From contig NZ_FOUK01000006.1 of NCBI RefSeq assembly GCF_900114845.1, positions 320,048 to 384,047 of the forward strand: DNA of 64,000 bases, given 5' to 3'. Under the pieces are notes generated by a model. It was not told the DNA's origin, did not search any database, and saw nothing but the letters and a program-made list of their open reading frames with translations. Position numbers and translations under genes: made by a program. Within the stretch, counting starts at the first letter, position 1; every line of letters starts with the position of its first letter. The stretch is from Pimelobacter simplex (GTDB lineage Bacteria; Actinomycetota; Actinomycetes; Propionibacteriales; Nocardioidaceae). Of this stretch, positions 8,183 through 15,777 are shown piece after piece.

Positions 8183-8949
8183 AGGACATCGCCACCCCGG
8201 TCGGCATCGCCCTCGGCCTGGTGATCATCGTCGCCGCCAACATGCTCGAGGGCGGCAACCCGATGAGCCTGCTGCTCCTGCCGCCCATGCTGCTCGTCCT
8301 CGGGACGACGATCATGGTCACCGTCGCGGGCGGCACGATGAGCGACGCGAAGGCCGCGGTCAAGGACCTCAAGCGCGCCTTCACCGGCTCGGTCGAGCCG
8401 GCCGACGCGCTCGTCCCCCAGGTGGTGACGCTCGCCGAGCGGGCCCGCCGCGAGGGCCTCCTGGCGCTGGAGGACAGCCTGCGCGACATCGACGACCCGT
8501 TCCTGGTCAAGGGCGTGACGATGGCGATCGACGGCACCGACCCCGAGGACGTCCGCGACATCCTGGAGGCCGAGCTGCGCGCGAAGCGCCGCGACGACAA
8601 GCAGGCCGCGAAGTTCTTCGGCGACGCCGGCTCGTACGCGCCGACCATCGGCATCGTCGGCACCGTGATGGGCCTGGTCCACGTGCTGGAGAACCTCGCC
8701 ACCCCTGACGAGCTCGGCCACCTCATCGCCGGCGCCTTCGTCGCCACGCTGTGGGGCGTCATGTCGGCGAACGTCATCTGGCTGCCCATCTCGAACCGGC
8801 TCAAGCGGCTCGGCGAGCTGGAGTGCGCCCGGATGGAGGTCGCGATCGAGGGCGTCGCCGCCATCCAGGCCGGCGCCAACCCGCGCCTGGTCGCGGAGAA
8901 GCTGCGCTCCCTGCTGCCCGCCGGCTTCGCCGAGCGCGAGGCCGCCTGA
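8179..8949 (+). CDS. motA: Flagellar stator protein MotA
   Basis: MotA forms with MotB the ion channel that drives rotation. The 256-residue protein has four hydrophobic segments (about 4-25, 31-52, 150-172 and 183-205) and a large cytoplasmic loop between the second and third, as in MotA. The loop contains ARREGLLALEDSL, a conserved MotA feature, and the third segment reads YAPTIGIVGTVMGLVHVLEN. The gene is coupled to flbD in front and motB behind by overlapping start and stop codons. Confidence 0.96.
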   Translation: MKDIATPVGIALGLVIIVAANMLEGGNPMSLLLLPPMLLVLGTTIMVTVAGGTMSDAKAAVKDLKRAFTGSVEPADALVPQVVTLAERARREGLLALEDSLRDIDDPFLVKGVTMAIDGTDPEDVRDILEAELRAKRRDDKQAAKFFGDAGSYAPTIGIVGTVMGLVHVLENLATPDELGHLIAGAFVATLWGVMSANVIWLPISNRLKRLGELECARMEVAIEGVAAIQAGANPRLVAEKLRSLLPAGFAEREAA

Positions 8950-9971
8950 TGTCCGCGCGCCCGGGGACCGGTCCGCCGCGCCGCCGGCACCGCGAGGAGG
9001 AGCCCGAGGAGCACGACGAGGGCAAGGAGCGCTGGCTCGTCACCTATGCCGACATGGTCACGCTCCTGATGGTGCTCTTCATCGTGATGTTCGCGATGTC
9101 GACCGTCGACGAGAAGAAGTACGCCCAGCTCAAGGACGGTCTCGCCGACGGCTTCGGCCGCGAGCAGTCGATCCTCAACGGCGCCAGCCCGATCAGCAAC
9201 AGCAAGGGCGCCAACGACCCCGGCGAGTCGTCGTACCAGATGCTGCTGGCGCAGGTCCCCGAGCCGCAGCGCGGCACCGTCTCGAAGCTGCTGCAGGAGG
9301 CCGACCGGCTCCGCCGCGACCGGGCGTACGGCGAAGCGCGCGTCGAGGTCGAGCGACTGCTCGCGGTGTGGCGCAAGATCGACCGGGCGCTGCGAGCCAA
9401 GGGCCTGCGCGACGACGTCCGCGCCACCATCGACGAGCGCGGCCTGGTCGTCAGCCTGGTCTCGCAGCACGTCGTCTTCGAGCCGGACGTCGCCGTTCTC
9501 ACCGACCGCGGCCGGCGCGTCGTCGACACGCTCGCGCCCGTCCTGACCGCCCTGTCCGAGCCGCTGGAGCTCGACGGCCACACCAACCAGGAGCCGGTGA
9601 AGCCGAAGTACTACCCCACCGACTGGGAGCTCTCGCTCGCCCGCGCGGCGCACGTGCTGCGCCGGCTCGAGGAGATCCACCACGTCCCCGCCGCCCGGCT
9701 GCGGGCGACCGGCTTCGGCCACACCAAGCCCCTGGTCGACCCCGCCCGGGCCGGCTCGCAGAAGGTCAACAAGCGCGTCGACATCCTCGTCCTCAGCCAG
9801 GCGCCCGCCGAGACGCGCGCCTTCATGGGTGAGGCGTACGACGAGCTGCGGCGCCAGGCCGGCCTGGACGACCCCGTCCTCGGGACCGCCGGCACCACAG
9901 GCACCGCAGGCGCTCCCGGCGCCCCGGAGGCCCTGGGCGATCCCGTCACCCGTCAGGAGGAACGACCGTGA
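8949..9971 (+). CDS. motB: Flagellar stator protein MotB
   Basis: This 340-residue protein has a charged cytoplasmic N-terminus, one membrane helix starting RWLVTYADMVTLLMVLFIVM with the proton-binding Asp35, and a periplasmic OmpA-like peptidoglycan-binding domain (about 180-300). That domain contains LDGHTNQEP, LSLARAAHVLRRL and NKRVDILVLS. It anchors the MotA/MotB channel to the cell wall. The presence of Asp in the helix cannot by itself tell proton from sodium use. ATG overlaps the motA stop; the short C-terminal Gly/Ala/Pro tail is not part of the OmpA fold. Confidence 0.95.
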   Translation: MSARPGTGPPRRRHREEEPEEHDEGKERWLVTYADMVTLLMVLFIVMFAMSTVDEKKYAQLKDGLADGFGREQSILNGASPISNSKGANDPGESSYQMLLAQVPEPQRGTVSKLLQEADRLRRDRAYGEARVEVERLLAVWRKIDRALRAKGLRDDVRATIDERGLVVSLVSQHVVFEPDVAVLTDRGRRVVDTLAPVLTALSEPLELDGHTNQEPVKPKYYPTDWELSLARAAHVLRRLEEIHHVPAARLRATGFGHTKPLVDPARAGSQKVNKRVDILVLSQAPAETRAFMGEAYDELRRQAGLDDPVLGTAGTTGTAGAPGAPEALGDPVTRQEERP

Positions 9972-10402
9972 GCACCACCCTCGCCGCCCCCGCGGCCGCG
10001 ACCGAGCAGCCGCCCGCCAAGGGCGGACGCACCCGTCGGATCGGGATCGTGGTCCTGCTGGTCGCGGTGCTCGCCGGCGCCGGCTGGTTCTTCGTCCTCA
10101 AGCCGGGCGACAGTGCCCCGAAGCCCGGCGAGGTGGTCGCGCTGGAGTCGATCCAGGTCAACCTCGCGGGCGGGCACTACCTGCGCCTGGGCATGGCGCT
10201 GCAGCTGACCGCGAGCGCCAAGGAGGCCGACGGGAGCAAGGCGCTCGACGCCGCGATCGGCGTCTTCAGCGGCCTCCCGGTCGGCGAGGTGAACAAGCCG
10301 GCCGTGCGCGAGACGCTGCGCAAGCAGCTGGAGAAGCAGCTCGAGGAGCGCTACCACGGTGAGGTCATGGAGGTGTACTTCACCGAGTTCGTCACCCAGT
10401 AG
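9968..10402 (+). CDS. fliL: Flagellar basal-body-associated protein FliL
   Basis: This 144-residue protein has a basic cytoplasmic N-terminus, one transmembrane helix (about 28-46, GIVVLLVAVLAGAGWFFVL) and a periplasmic domain with the FliL pattern LESIQVNLAGGHYLRLGMAL followed by a C-terminal amphipathic stretch (RYHGEVMEVYFTEFVTQ). FliL surrounds the stator complex and supports torque. The start overlaps the motB stop by 4 bases. A 118-base gap to fliM follows, so the motA-motB-fliL group may form a transcription unit of its own. Confidence 0.93.
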   Translation: MSTTLAAPAAATEQPPAKGGRTRRIGIVVLLVAVLAGAGWFFVLKPGDSAPKPGEVVALESIQVNLAGGHYLRLGMALQLTASAKEADGSKALDAAIGVFSGLPVGEVNKPAVRETLRKQLEKQLEERYHGEVMEVYFTEFVTQ

Positions 10403-10486
10403 GGCGTCGACCCGGGACCCCACCCGGGACCCTCCCTAGTCCGTTCGGGCCACCGAGTGGTGACCGCCCGGCGGCCGGGCGACCCC

Positions 10487-10513
10487 TCAGGTCCGCCCCT
10501 GCCGCGACGATGG
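10487..10513 (+). promoter_or_regulatory. Weak sigma-28-like element before fliM
   Basis: TCAG, 15 bases, GACGATGG lies 7 bases before the fliM GTG in the largest gap of the operon. Spacing fits the FliA/WhiG consensus TAAA-N15-GCCGATAA, but only about 7 of 12 bases match. If used, the transcript would start at or next to the fliM start codon, making it leaderless. Treat this as a candidate only. Confidence 0.3.
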
Positions 10514-10520
10514 ACCCCTC

Positions 10521-11438
10521 GTGACCCTCCAGCGGCCGCGCCGCCGACCCCGCACGGCCGACCCCACGCCGTACGACTTCCGGCGTCCCATCCAGCTCTC
10601 GCGCGAGCACCAGCGCACCCTCCAGCTCGGCTTCGACGGCTTCGCCCGCCAGGCCACGACGGTGTTCACGAGCTCGCTGCGCACGGTGTGCACGGTGACC
10701 CTCCTCGGCATCGAGCAGCGCACCTACGCCGAGTACGTCGACAGCCTCGGCCCCTCGACGTACATGACCCTGTTCTCGGCCGACCCGATGCCGGGGACCG
10801 GCGTCCTGGAGATCCCGCTCTTCGCGACGATGTCGTGCCTCGACCACATGCTCGGCGGGCCCGGCTCCGACGAGCAGCCGGACCGGCCCCTCACCGAGAT
10901 CGAGGACGGCGTCATCACCGGCCTGGTTGAGCGCCTGCTCGGCGAGATGCGCTACTCCCTCGACGGGATCGTCGCGCTGGAGCCGACGATCACCGGCATC
11001 GAGTACAGCCCGCAGTTCGCCCAGGTCGCCAGCGCCGCCGACGTGATGGTCGTCGTCGCGCTCGAGCTGCGGATCGGCGAGCGGGCGCACCGGGTGTCGA
11101 TCTGCCTGCCGTTCACCGGCCTGCTCCCCCACCTGACCAACGCGACCGGCAGCGGTGCCGTCTCCGACCGGGAGCGCGCGCAGCGGGCGCAGTCGGCGCT
11201 GCTGCTGCAGGAGCAGTTCCAGCGGGTGCCGGTCGCGGTGTCGGTGCGCTTCCGCCCGATCGCGCTCGACCCGGAAACGCTCTCGGCGCTCGAGCCGGGC
11301 TCCGTCGTCCGGCTGACCCACCCGGCGTCGGCGCCGCTCGACGTCACCGTCGCCGGCAACACCTTCGCCCACGCCACCCCCGGTACCCGCGGCCAGCGAC
11401 TGGCCGCGCTCATCGTCACCACTCCCGAGGAGTCCTGA
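10521..11438 (+). CDS. fliM: Flagellar motor switch protein FliM
   Basis: FliM forms most of the C ring and in chemotactic bacteria binds CheY-P through an N-terminal EIDALLG-type peptide. Here the 305-residue protein starts with an Arg-rich segment and goes straight into the core (YDFRRPIQLSREHQRTLQLG); that docking motif is not visible. An in-frame stop at 10461 and the lack of another start prevent a longer N-terminus. The middle CheC-like domain (LTEIEDGVITGLVERLLGEM) and C-terminal SpoA domain (SVRFRPIALDPETLSALEPG) are present. The stop overlaps the fliN ATG (TGATG). Confidence 0.93.
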   Translation: MTLQRPRRRPRTADPTPYDFRRPIQLSREHQRTLQLGFDGFARQATTVFTSSLRTVCTVTLLGIEQRTYAEYVDSLGPSTYMTLFSADPMPGTGVLEIPLFATMSCLDHMLGGPGSDEQPDRPLTEIEDGVITGLVERLLGEMRYSLDGIVALEPTITGIEYSPQFAQVASAADVMVVVALELRIGERAHRVSICLPFTGLLPHLTNATGSGAVSDRERAQRAQSALLLQEQFQRVPVAVSVRFRPIALDPETLSALEPGSVVRLTHPASAPLDVTVAGNTFAHATPGTRGQRLAALIVTTPEES

Positions 11439-12262
11439 TGTCCGCCACCTCCGACGTGCTCGACCCGACCGCGCTCGCCGAGGCCGTCGCCGAGGCGGCC
11501 GCCGCGGCACTGCCGGCGGTCACGCCGCTGACGCCCGCGCCGGCTCAGCCCGGCTCCCCCCACGTCACCGCCGCCTTCGCCGGCGGCGCCGTCGCGGAGC
11601 TGGACGGCGGCGTGCCCGGCCTGGTCGTCGTCCTCGTCGGCACCGAGCTGGTCGAGGCGCTCGCGTCCAGCCCGCTCGGCGGTCTCGACGTCGCCGCCGC
11701 CGTGCAGCCTGCCCTGGACGCCGCCGCGCTGCGTCTCGGTGCCCGGGCCCGCGGTGCCCGCACGCTCGACCTCGACTCCGCGGACCTCGACATCAGCGCC
11801 CTGCTGGGCGGCGCGTTCAGCACGGTGCCGCTCATCGGCGCCGGCATCGCGGCCGCCGTCCTCGTCCCCGAGACGACGCTCGCCGGGGCCCGCTCGCCGA
11901 TCAGCCCCGAGGACGCCGTCCCCACCGCGGCGGAGGCGGTCGCCGCCGCCGCGCTGTCGGCGGGCGACGGCCCGGAGCCGTTCGTCCCCGCCTTCGGAGC
12001 ACCCGCCGCTCCCCCGCGCGGCCTGGACCTGCTCCAGGGCGTCGACATGGAGGTCACCGTCGAGCTCGGCCGGACCCGGATGACCGTGCGCGACCTGCTC
12101 GCGCTCACCCCCGGCGCCGTCCTCGAGCTCGACCGCGCCGCCGGCAGCCCGGCCGACCTCCTCGTCAACGGGCGGCTCGTCGCGCGCGGCGAGGTCGTCG
12201 TGGTCGACGAGGACTTCGGCCTGCGGGTGACCGAGATCCTCGACGCGAACGCCGCGGTCTGA
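11438..12262 (+). CDS. fliN: Flagellar motor switch protein FliN with long FliY-like N-terminal domain
   Basis: The C-terminal 85 residues form the SpoA domain of FliN (LLQGVDMEVTVELGRTRMTV, then VLELDRAAGSPADLLVNGRL). Simple FliN is about 100-140 residues long, but this protein has 274. The extra N-terminal region of about 150 residues (VTAAFAGGAVAELDGG, GLVVVLVGTELVEAL) resembles the CheC-like half of FliY, yet the Glu/Asn phosphatase motif of CheC/FliY is not apparent. A probable role is a structural C-ring subunit. Function of the extra domain is unknown. Confidence 0.88.
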   Translation: MSATSDVLDPTALAEAVAEAAAAALPAVTPLTPAPAQPGSPHVTAAFAGGAVAELDGGVPGLVVVLVGTELVEALASSPLGGLDVAAAVQPALDAAALRLGARARGARTLDLDSADLDISALLGGAFSTVPLIGAGIAAAVLVPETTLAGARSPISPEDAVPTAAEAVAAAALSAGDGPEPFVPAFGAPAAPPRGLDLLQGVDMEVTVELGRTRMTVRDLLALTPGAVLELDRAAGSPADLLVNGRLVARGEVVVVDEDFGLRVTEILDANAAV

Positions 12263-12267
12263 CCACG

Positions 12268-12714
12268 ATGTCCGGCGCGGACACCGATCTCGGGGCGCTG
12301 GCGTTCCGCCTCGTCGGCTCGCTGGTGCTGGTCGTCGGGCTGCTGCTGCTCATCGCCCGCCTGGTCAACCGGCGCTTCAAGGCCCCCACGGGTGCGGCGA
12401 TCCAGGTCGTGCACCGCCAGGCGCTCGGCCGCGGCCAGGCAGTCGCGATCGTCTCGGTCGGCACCCGCGTGCTCGTCCTCGGCACGACCGAGCAGCAGGT
12501 CACGCTCCTCACCGAGGTGGAACCCGACGAGATCGGCCTCGACCTCGACGCGACCACGCTCGACGCCGACGCGGTCGAGACCCCACGGCACAAGCAGCCC
12601 GCCGCCACCGGCCCGCTGGCCGGCTCGGTGCTCTCGCCGCAGACGTGGAAGCAGACGCTCGCCGCCGTCACCGGCCAGTCCGACAGCGCACCCCCGCGCC
12701 GGCGAGCCTCGTGA
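12268..12714 (+). CDS. fliO: Flagellar export assembly protein FliO
   Basis: FliO helps assemble the FliP-FliQ-FliR export gate. The 148-residue protein has one N-terminal membrane helix (about 8-31, LAFRLVGSLVLVVGLLLLIA) and the conserved following domain (IQVVHRQALGRGQAVAIVSV, RVLVLGTTEQQVTLLTEV). The C-terminus is disordered. Its TGA stop overlaps the fliP GTG by 4 bases. Confidence 0.9.
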   Translation: MSGADTDLGALAFRLVGSLVLVVGLLLLIARLVNRRFKAPTGAAIQVVHRQALGRGQAVAIVSVGTRVLVLGTTEQQVTLLTEVEPDEIGLDLDATTLDADAVETPRHKQPAATGPLAGSVLSPQTWKQTLAAVTGQSDSAPPRRRAS

Positions 12715-13457
12715 ACGCACTGAGCCACCTGGTCCTCGCCCTCGACCCGAACGGACCGAACGGCCCCAACGGGCCGGGCAACGGCGGCACCGTCGCGATC
12801 GACCTGTCCGGACTGACCGACAAGCCCAGCCACGGCCTGCTCGTCTTCCTCGCGCTGACGCTGCTCAGCCTGCTGCCCGCGATCGTGCTGACCTGCACCA
12901 GCTTCACGAAGGTGCTCGTCGTGCTGGGCCTGACCCGCAACGCGCTCGGCCTCCAGCAGACGCCCAACAACCAGGTGCTGGCCGGGCTCGCGCTCTTCCT
13001 CAGCCTCTTCATCATGGCGCCCGTGCTGTCGCAGATGAACGACGCCGGCATCCAGCCCTACCTCAACGGCGACAAGTCCAACACGGCCGCCTTCAAGGAC
13101 GGCATGGAGCCGCTGCGCGCGTTCATGCTCGACAACACCGGCGACGACGAGCTCACGCTGCTCACCAGCGTCGCCGACCGCAAGCTCCCCGAGAACCGCG
13201 AGGACGTCTCGACCGCGACGCTCATTCCCGCGTTCGTGCTCTCGGAGCTCAAGGACGCCTTCATCATCGGGTTCATCATCTTCATCCCGTTCCTGGTCAT
13301 CGACATCGTGGTGAGCGGCGCCCTGATGAGCCTCGGCATGATGATGATGCCGCCGGTGATGGTGTCCCTGCCGTTCAAGCTGCTGCTGTTCGTGATGGTC
13401 GACGGGTGGGCGCTCGTGATCAGGTCCCTCGTCGCGTCGTACACCGGAGGTGGTTAG
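12711..13457 (+). CDS. fliP: Flagellar export gate protein FliP
   Basis: FliP forms the core pentamer of the type III export gate. The protein has 248 residues from the GTG that overlaps fliO. The first membrane helix follows an Asn/Gly/Pro-rich segment, possibly after a cleaved signal as in other FliPs. Diagnostic motifs are LPAIVLTCTSFTKVLVVLGL, TRNALGLQQTPNNQVLAGLA and, near the end, FIPFLVIDIVVSGALMSLGM followed by MMMPPVMVSLPFKLLLFVMV. Confidence 0.97.
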   Translation: MNALSHLVLALDPNGPNGPNGPGNGGTVAIDLSGLTDKPSHGLLVFLALTLLSLLPAIVLTCTSFTKVLVVLGLTRNALGLQQTPNNQVLAGLALFLSLFIMAPVLSQMNDAGIQPYLNGDKSNTAAFKDGMEPLRAFMLDNTGDDELTLLTSVADRKLPENREDVSTATLIPAFVLSELKDAFIIGFIIFIPFLVIDIVVSGALMSLGMMMMPPVMVSLPFKLLLFVMVDGWALVIRSLVASYTGGG

Positions 13458-13472
13458 CGCCGTGACGCCCGC

Positions 13473-13742
13473 ATGACCGACACCGCGATCATCGAGATCG
13501 CCCTCAAGACCATGCTCGTGGCCCTCAAGCTGTCGGCGCCGATCCTCGCGACGTCGCTGGCGATCGGCTTCGCGATCTCGCTCTTCCAGGCGATGACGCA
13601 GATCCAGGAGTTCACGCTGTCCTTCGTCCCCAAGCTGGTGGGCGTGGGCGTGGCCCTGCTGTTCTGCGGCAACTGGATGCTGCACACCCTGATGGCCTTC
13701 ACCCGGGAGCTGTTCGACGTCCTCCCGGGCCTCCTCGCCTAG
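13473..13742 (+). CDS. fliQ: Flagellar export gate protein FliQ
   Basis: This 89-residue protein has two membrane helices and the family motifs LKLSAPILATSLAIGFAISL, FQAMTQIQEFTLSFVPKLVG. FliQ packs around the FliP/FliR core of the export gate. The ATG is at 13473, 15 bases after the fliP stop, and fliR starts 7 bases after its end. Length and sequence are typical. Confidence 0.97.
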   Translation: MTDTAIIEIALKTMLVALKLSAPILATSLAIGFAISLFQAMTQIQEFTLSFVPKLVGVGVALLFCGNWMLHTLMAFTRELFDVLPGLLA

Positions 13743-13749
13743 GAAGCAC

Positions 13750-14517
13750 GTGGTCCTCTCCGTCGACGGTGCCGCGCTCAGCGCGCTGCTGCTCGCCTCC
13801 GTGCGGGTGGTGGCGTGGCTGGCCGTCGTCCCGCCGTTCGCGACCCGGGGCATCCCGGCGATGGCCAAGGTCGTGCTGGCCCTGGGCCTCTCGCTGACCA
13901 TGGCGCCCACGCTGGCCACCCAGGACCTGCCCAGCACCACCCCCGGCCTGCTGATGGCGACCCTGGCGCAGGCGCTGATCGGCGTCGGCATGGGCTACGT
14001 GACGATGCTGCTCTTCGCCGCGATCGGCGCCGCCGGCTCGCTGATCGACCTCTTCGGCGGCTTCGCGGTGGCGTCCGCGTGGGACCCGCTCGCGATGAAC
14101 ATGAACACCGTCTTCGGCCGCTTCCACCAGATCCTCGCGACCGCGCTGCTCGTCGTCACCGGCGGGCACCTGCTGGTGATCGGCGGCCTGCTCAGCACCT
14201 TCCGCTACCTGCCGCTGACCGGCATGCCCGACGTGTCGAGCTGGGACGGCGTCGTCGTCACGGCGTTCTCGATGTTCTTCACCGTCGCGGTGCAGATGGC
14301 GCTCCCGATGATCGCCGTGCTCTTCGTCGCCGACCTCGCGCTGGCGCTGCTCACCAAGGTCGCTCCCCAGCTCAATGCGCTCAACGTGATGTTCCCGGCC
14401 AAGGTCGGGCTCACCCTGCTGCTGCTCGGCCTCTCGTTCCCGATGCTCCCCGGCGCCCTCGACCGGCTCGTCGGGTTCGCGAACGACGCCATGGCCACGA
14501 TGTCGGGAGCGGGGTGA
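13750..14517 (+). CDS. fliR: Flagellar export gate protein FliR
   Basis: FliR is the single-copy subunit that completes the FliP5-FliQ4-FliR1 export channel. The protein of 255 residues has about six membrane segments and the typical N-terminal stretch (SALLLASVRVVAWLAVVPPF) and loop (LIDLFGGFAVASAWDPLAMN). The GTG start at 13750 has GGAAG upstream, and flhB begins three bases after the stop. Confidence 0.96.
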   Translation: MVLSVDGAALSALLLASVRVVAWLAVVPPFATRGIPAMAKVVLALGLSLTMAPTLATQDLPSTTPGLLMATLAQALIGVGMGYVTMLLFAAIGAAGSLIDLFGGFAVASAWDPLAMNMNTVFGRFHQILATALLVVTGGHLLVIGGLLSTFRYLPLTGMPDVSSWDGVVVTAFSMFFTVAVQMALPMIAVLFVADLALALLTKVAPQLNALNVMFPAKVGLTLLLLGLSFPMLPGALDRLVGFANDAMATMSGAG

Positions 14518-14520
14518 CCC

Positions 14521-15669
14521 ATGGCGAGCGCGAGCGAGGAGAAGACCGAGAAGCCCACCCCCAAGAAGAAGAAGGAGGCCCGCAAGGAGGGCCAGGTCCC
14601 CCGGACGCCGGAGCTCGGCGGCTGGCTCGGCCTCCTTGTCGTCGCCCTCGCCCTCGGCCCGCTGATGGACCACGAGCTCGACGCGCTGCGCACCCTGATG
14701 GCCACCCACCTGCGCGCCGCGGAGGATCCCTCGGTGGCGCTCGCGCTCCAGCTCCTCGGCCAGGCCGGCCAGCACATCCTCGTCACGCTCGTCGTGCTCG
14801 GCGCGATGGTGCTCGTCATCGGCGTCGTCTCCGCGCTGGCCCAGGGCGGCTTCTACCTCTCCCCCAAGCTCGCCAAGCCCGACGCCAAGAAGCTCAACCC
14901 GCTCCAGGGCGCCAAGCGCCTCTTCGGCCCGCATGCCGCCTGGGAAGGCGTGAAGGTGCTCGTCAAGAGCTCCGTCGTCGCGTTCCTCGCCTGGGGCGCG
15001 GTCAAGGCGATGATGCCGCTCGTCGGCGGGCTGCTCCCCATCGAGCTCGTCATCCACGAGGTCACCGCCGAGGTGTCGCGCCTGATCCTCACCGTCGCGC
15101 TCGCCGGCCTGGTCATGGCCGCGGCCGACTACGCGATGATGCGCCGCCGGACCGGCAAGCAGCTGCGCATGAGCCACAGCGAGATCAAGCAGGAGCACAA
15201 GCAGGCCGAGGGCGATCCCCTCGTCAAGAGCGCCATCCGCAGCCGTCAGCTCGCCGCCGCCCGCAACCGGATGATCGCCGACGTCGGCACCGCCGACGTG
15301 CTCCTCGTCAACCCCACCCACGTCGCCGTCGCGCTGCGCTACGACCCCGACCGCGGCGCACCGCGCGTCGTCGCCCGTGGCGCCGGGGCGATCGCCGCCA
15401 AGATCCGCGAGACCGCCGCCGCCGAGCGGGTCCCCCTCGTCCAGGACGTCCCCCTCGCCCGCGCCCTCTACCGCCACTGCCAGGTGGGCCAGGAGATCCC
15501 GCGCGAGCTCTGGGCCGCCGTCGCGCAGGTCCTCGCCTTCGTCCTCAGCCGCCGGCACGCGGGCCAGCACGGCGGCGAGCACCGCACCCCCCGTCGTACG
15601 GACGAGCTGCCGGAGGTGCTGGCCGGCGCGCGCCGGCGTCGCGCCGTCACGACCGACCACATCGGCTGA
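14521..15669 (+). CDS. flhB: Flagellar export switch protein FlhB
   Basis: FlhB controls substrate specificity of flagellar export and cleaves itself in its C-terminal domain. The 382-residue protein shows the basic N-terminus (EEKTEKPTPKKKKEARKEGQ), four membrane helices, the cytoplasmic linker (MRMSHSEIKQEHKQAEGDP-like stretch near residue 215) and the self-cleavage motif NPTH in VLLVNPTHVAVALRY. A Ser/Arg/His-rich tail extends beyond the usual end. Confidence 0.97.
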   Translation: MASASEEKTEKPTPKKKKEARKEGQVPRTPELGGWLGLLVVALALGPLMDHELDALRTLMATHLRAAEDPSVALALQLLGQAGQHILVTLVVLGAMVLVIGVVSALAQGGFYLSPKLAKPDAKKLNPLQGAKRLFGPHAAWEGVKVLVKSSVVAFLAWGAVKAMMPLVGGLLPIELVIHEVTAEVSRLILTVALAGLVMAAADYAMMRRRTGKQLRMSHSEIKQEHKQAEGDPLVKSAIRSRQLAAARNRMIADVGTADVLLVNPTHVAVALRYDPDRGAPRVVARGAGAIAAKIRETAAAERVPLVQDVPLARALYRHCQVGQEIPRELWAAVAQVLAFVLSRRHAGQHGGEHRTPRRTDELPEVLAGARRRRAVTTDHIG

Positions 15670-15678
15670 GATGACCCC

Positions 15679-15705
15679 TCAACCCTCCACCCCCGCTGCC
15701 GATAG
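15679..15705 (+). promoter_or_regulatory. Sigma-28 (FliA/WhiG-type) promoter before flhA
   Basis: TCAA, 15 bases, GCCGATAG lies in the 108-base flhB-flhA gap. Compared with TAAA-N15-GCCGATAA the spacing is exact and 10 of 12 bases match. The flhA ATG is 72 bases further on. The site suggests extra or separate transcription of flhA and the small gene behind it. Confidence 0.65.
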
Positions 15706-15777
15706 GCCTCCCGACGCCAGGACGGCGCCACGTAGGGCCAGGGACGGCGCTCACTCGTCGAGAGGCTGTGCCACCGC

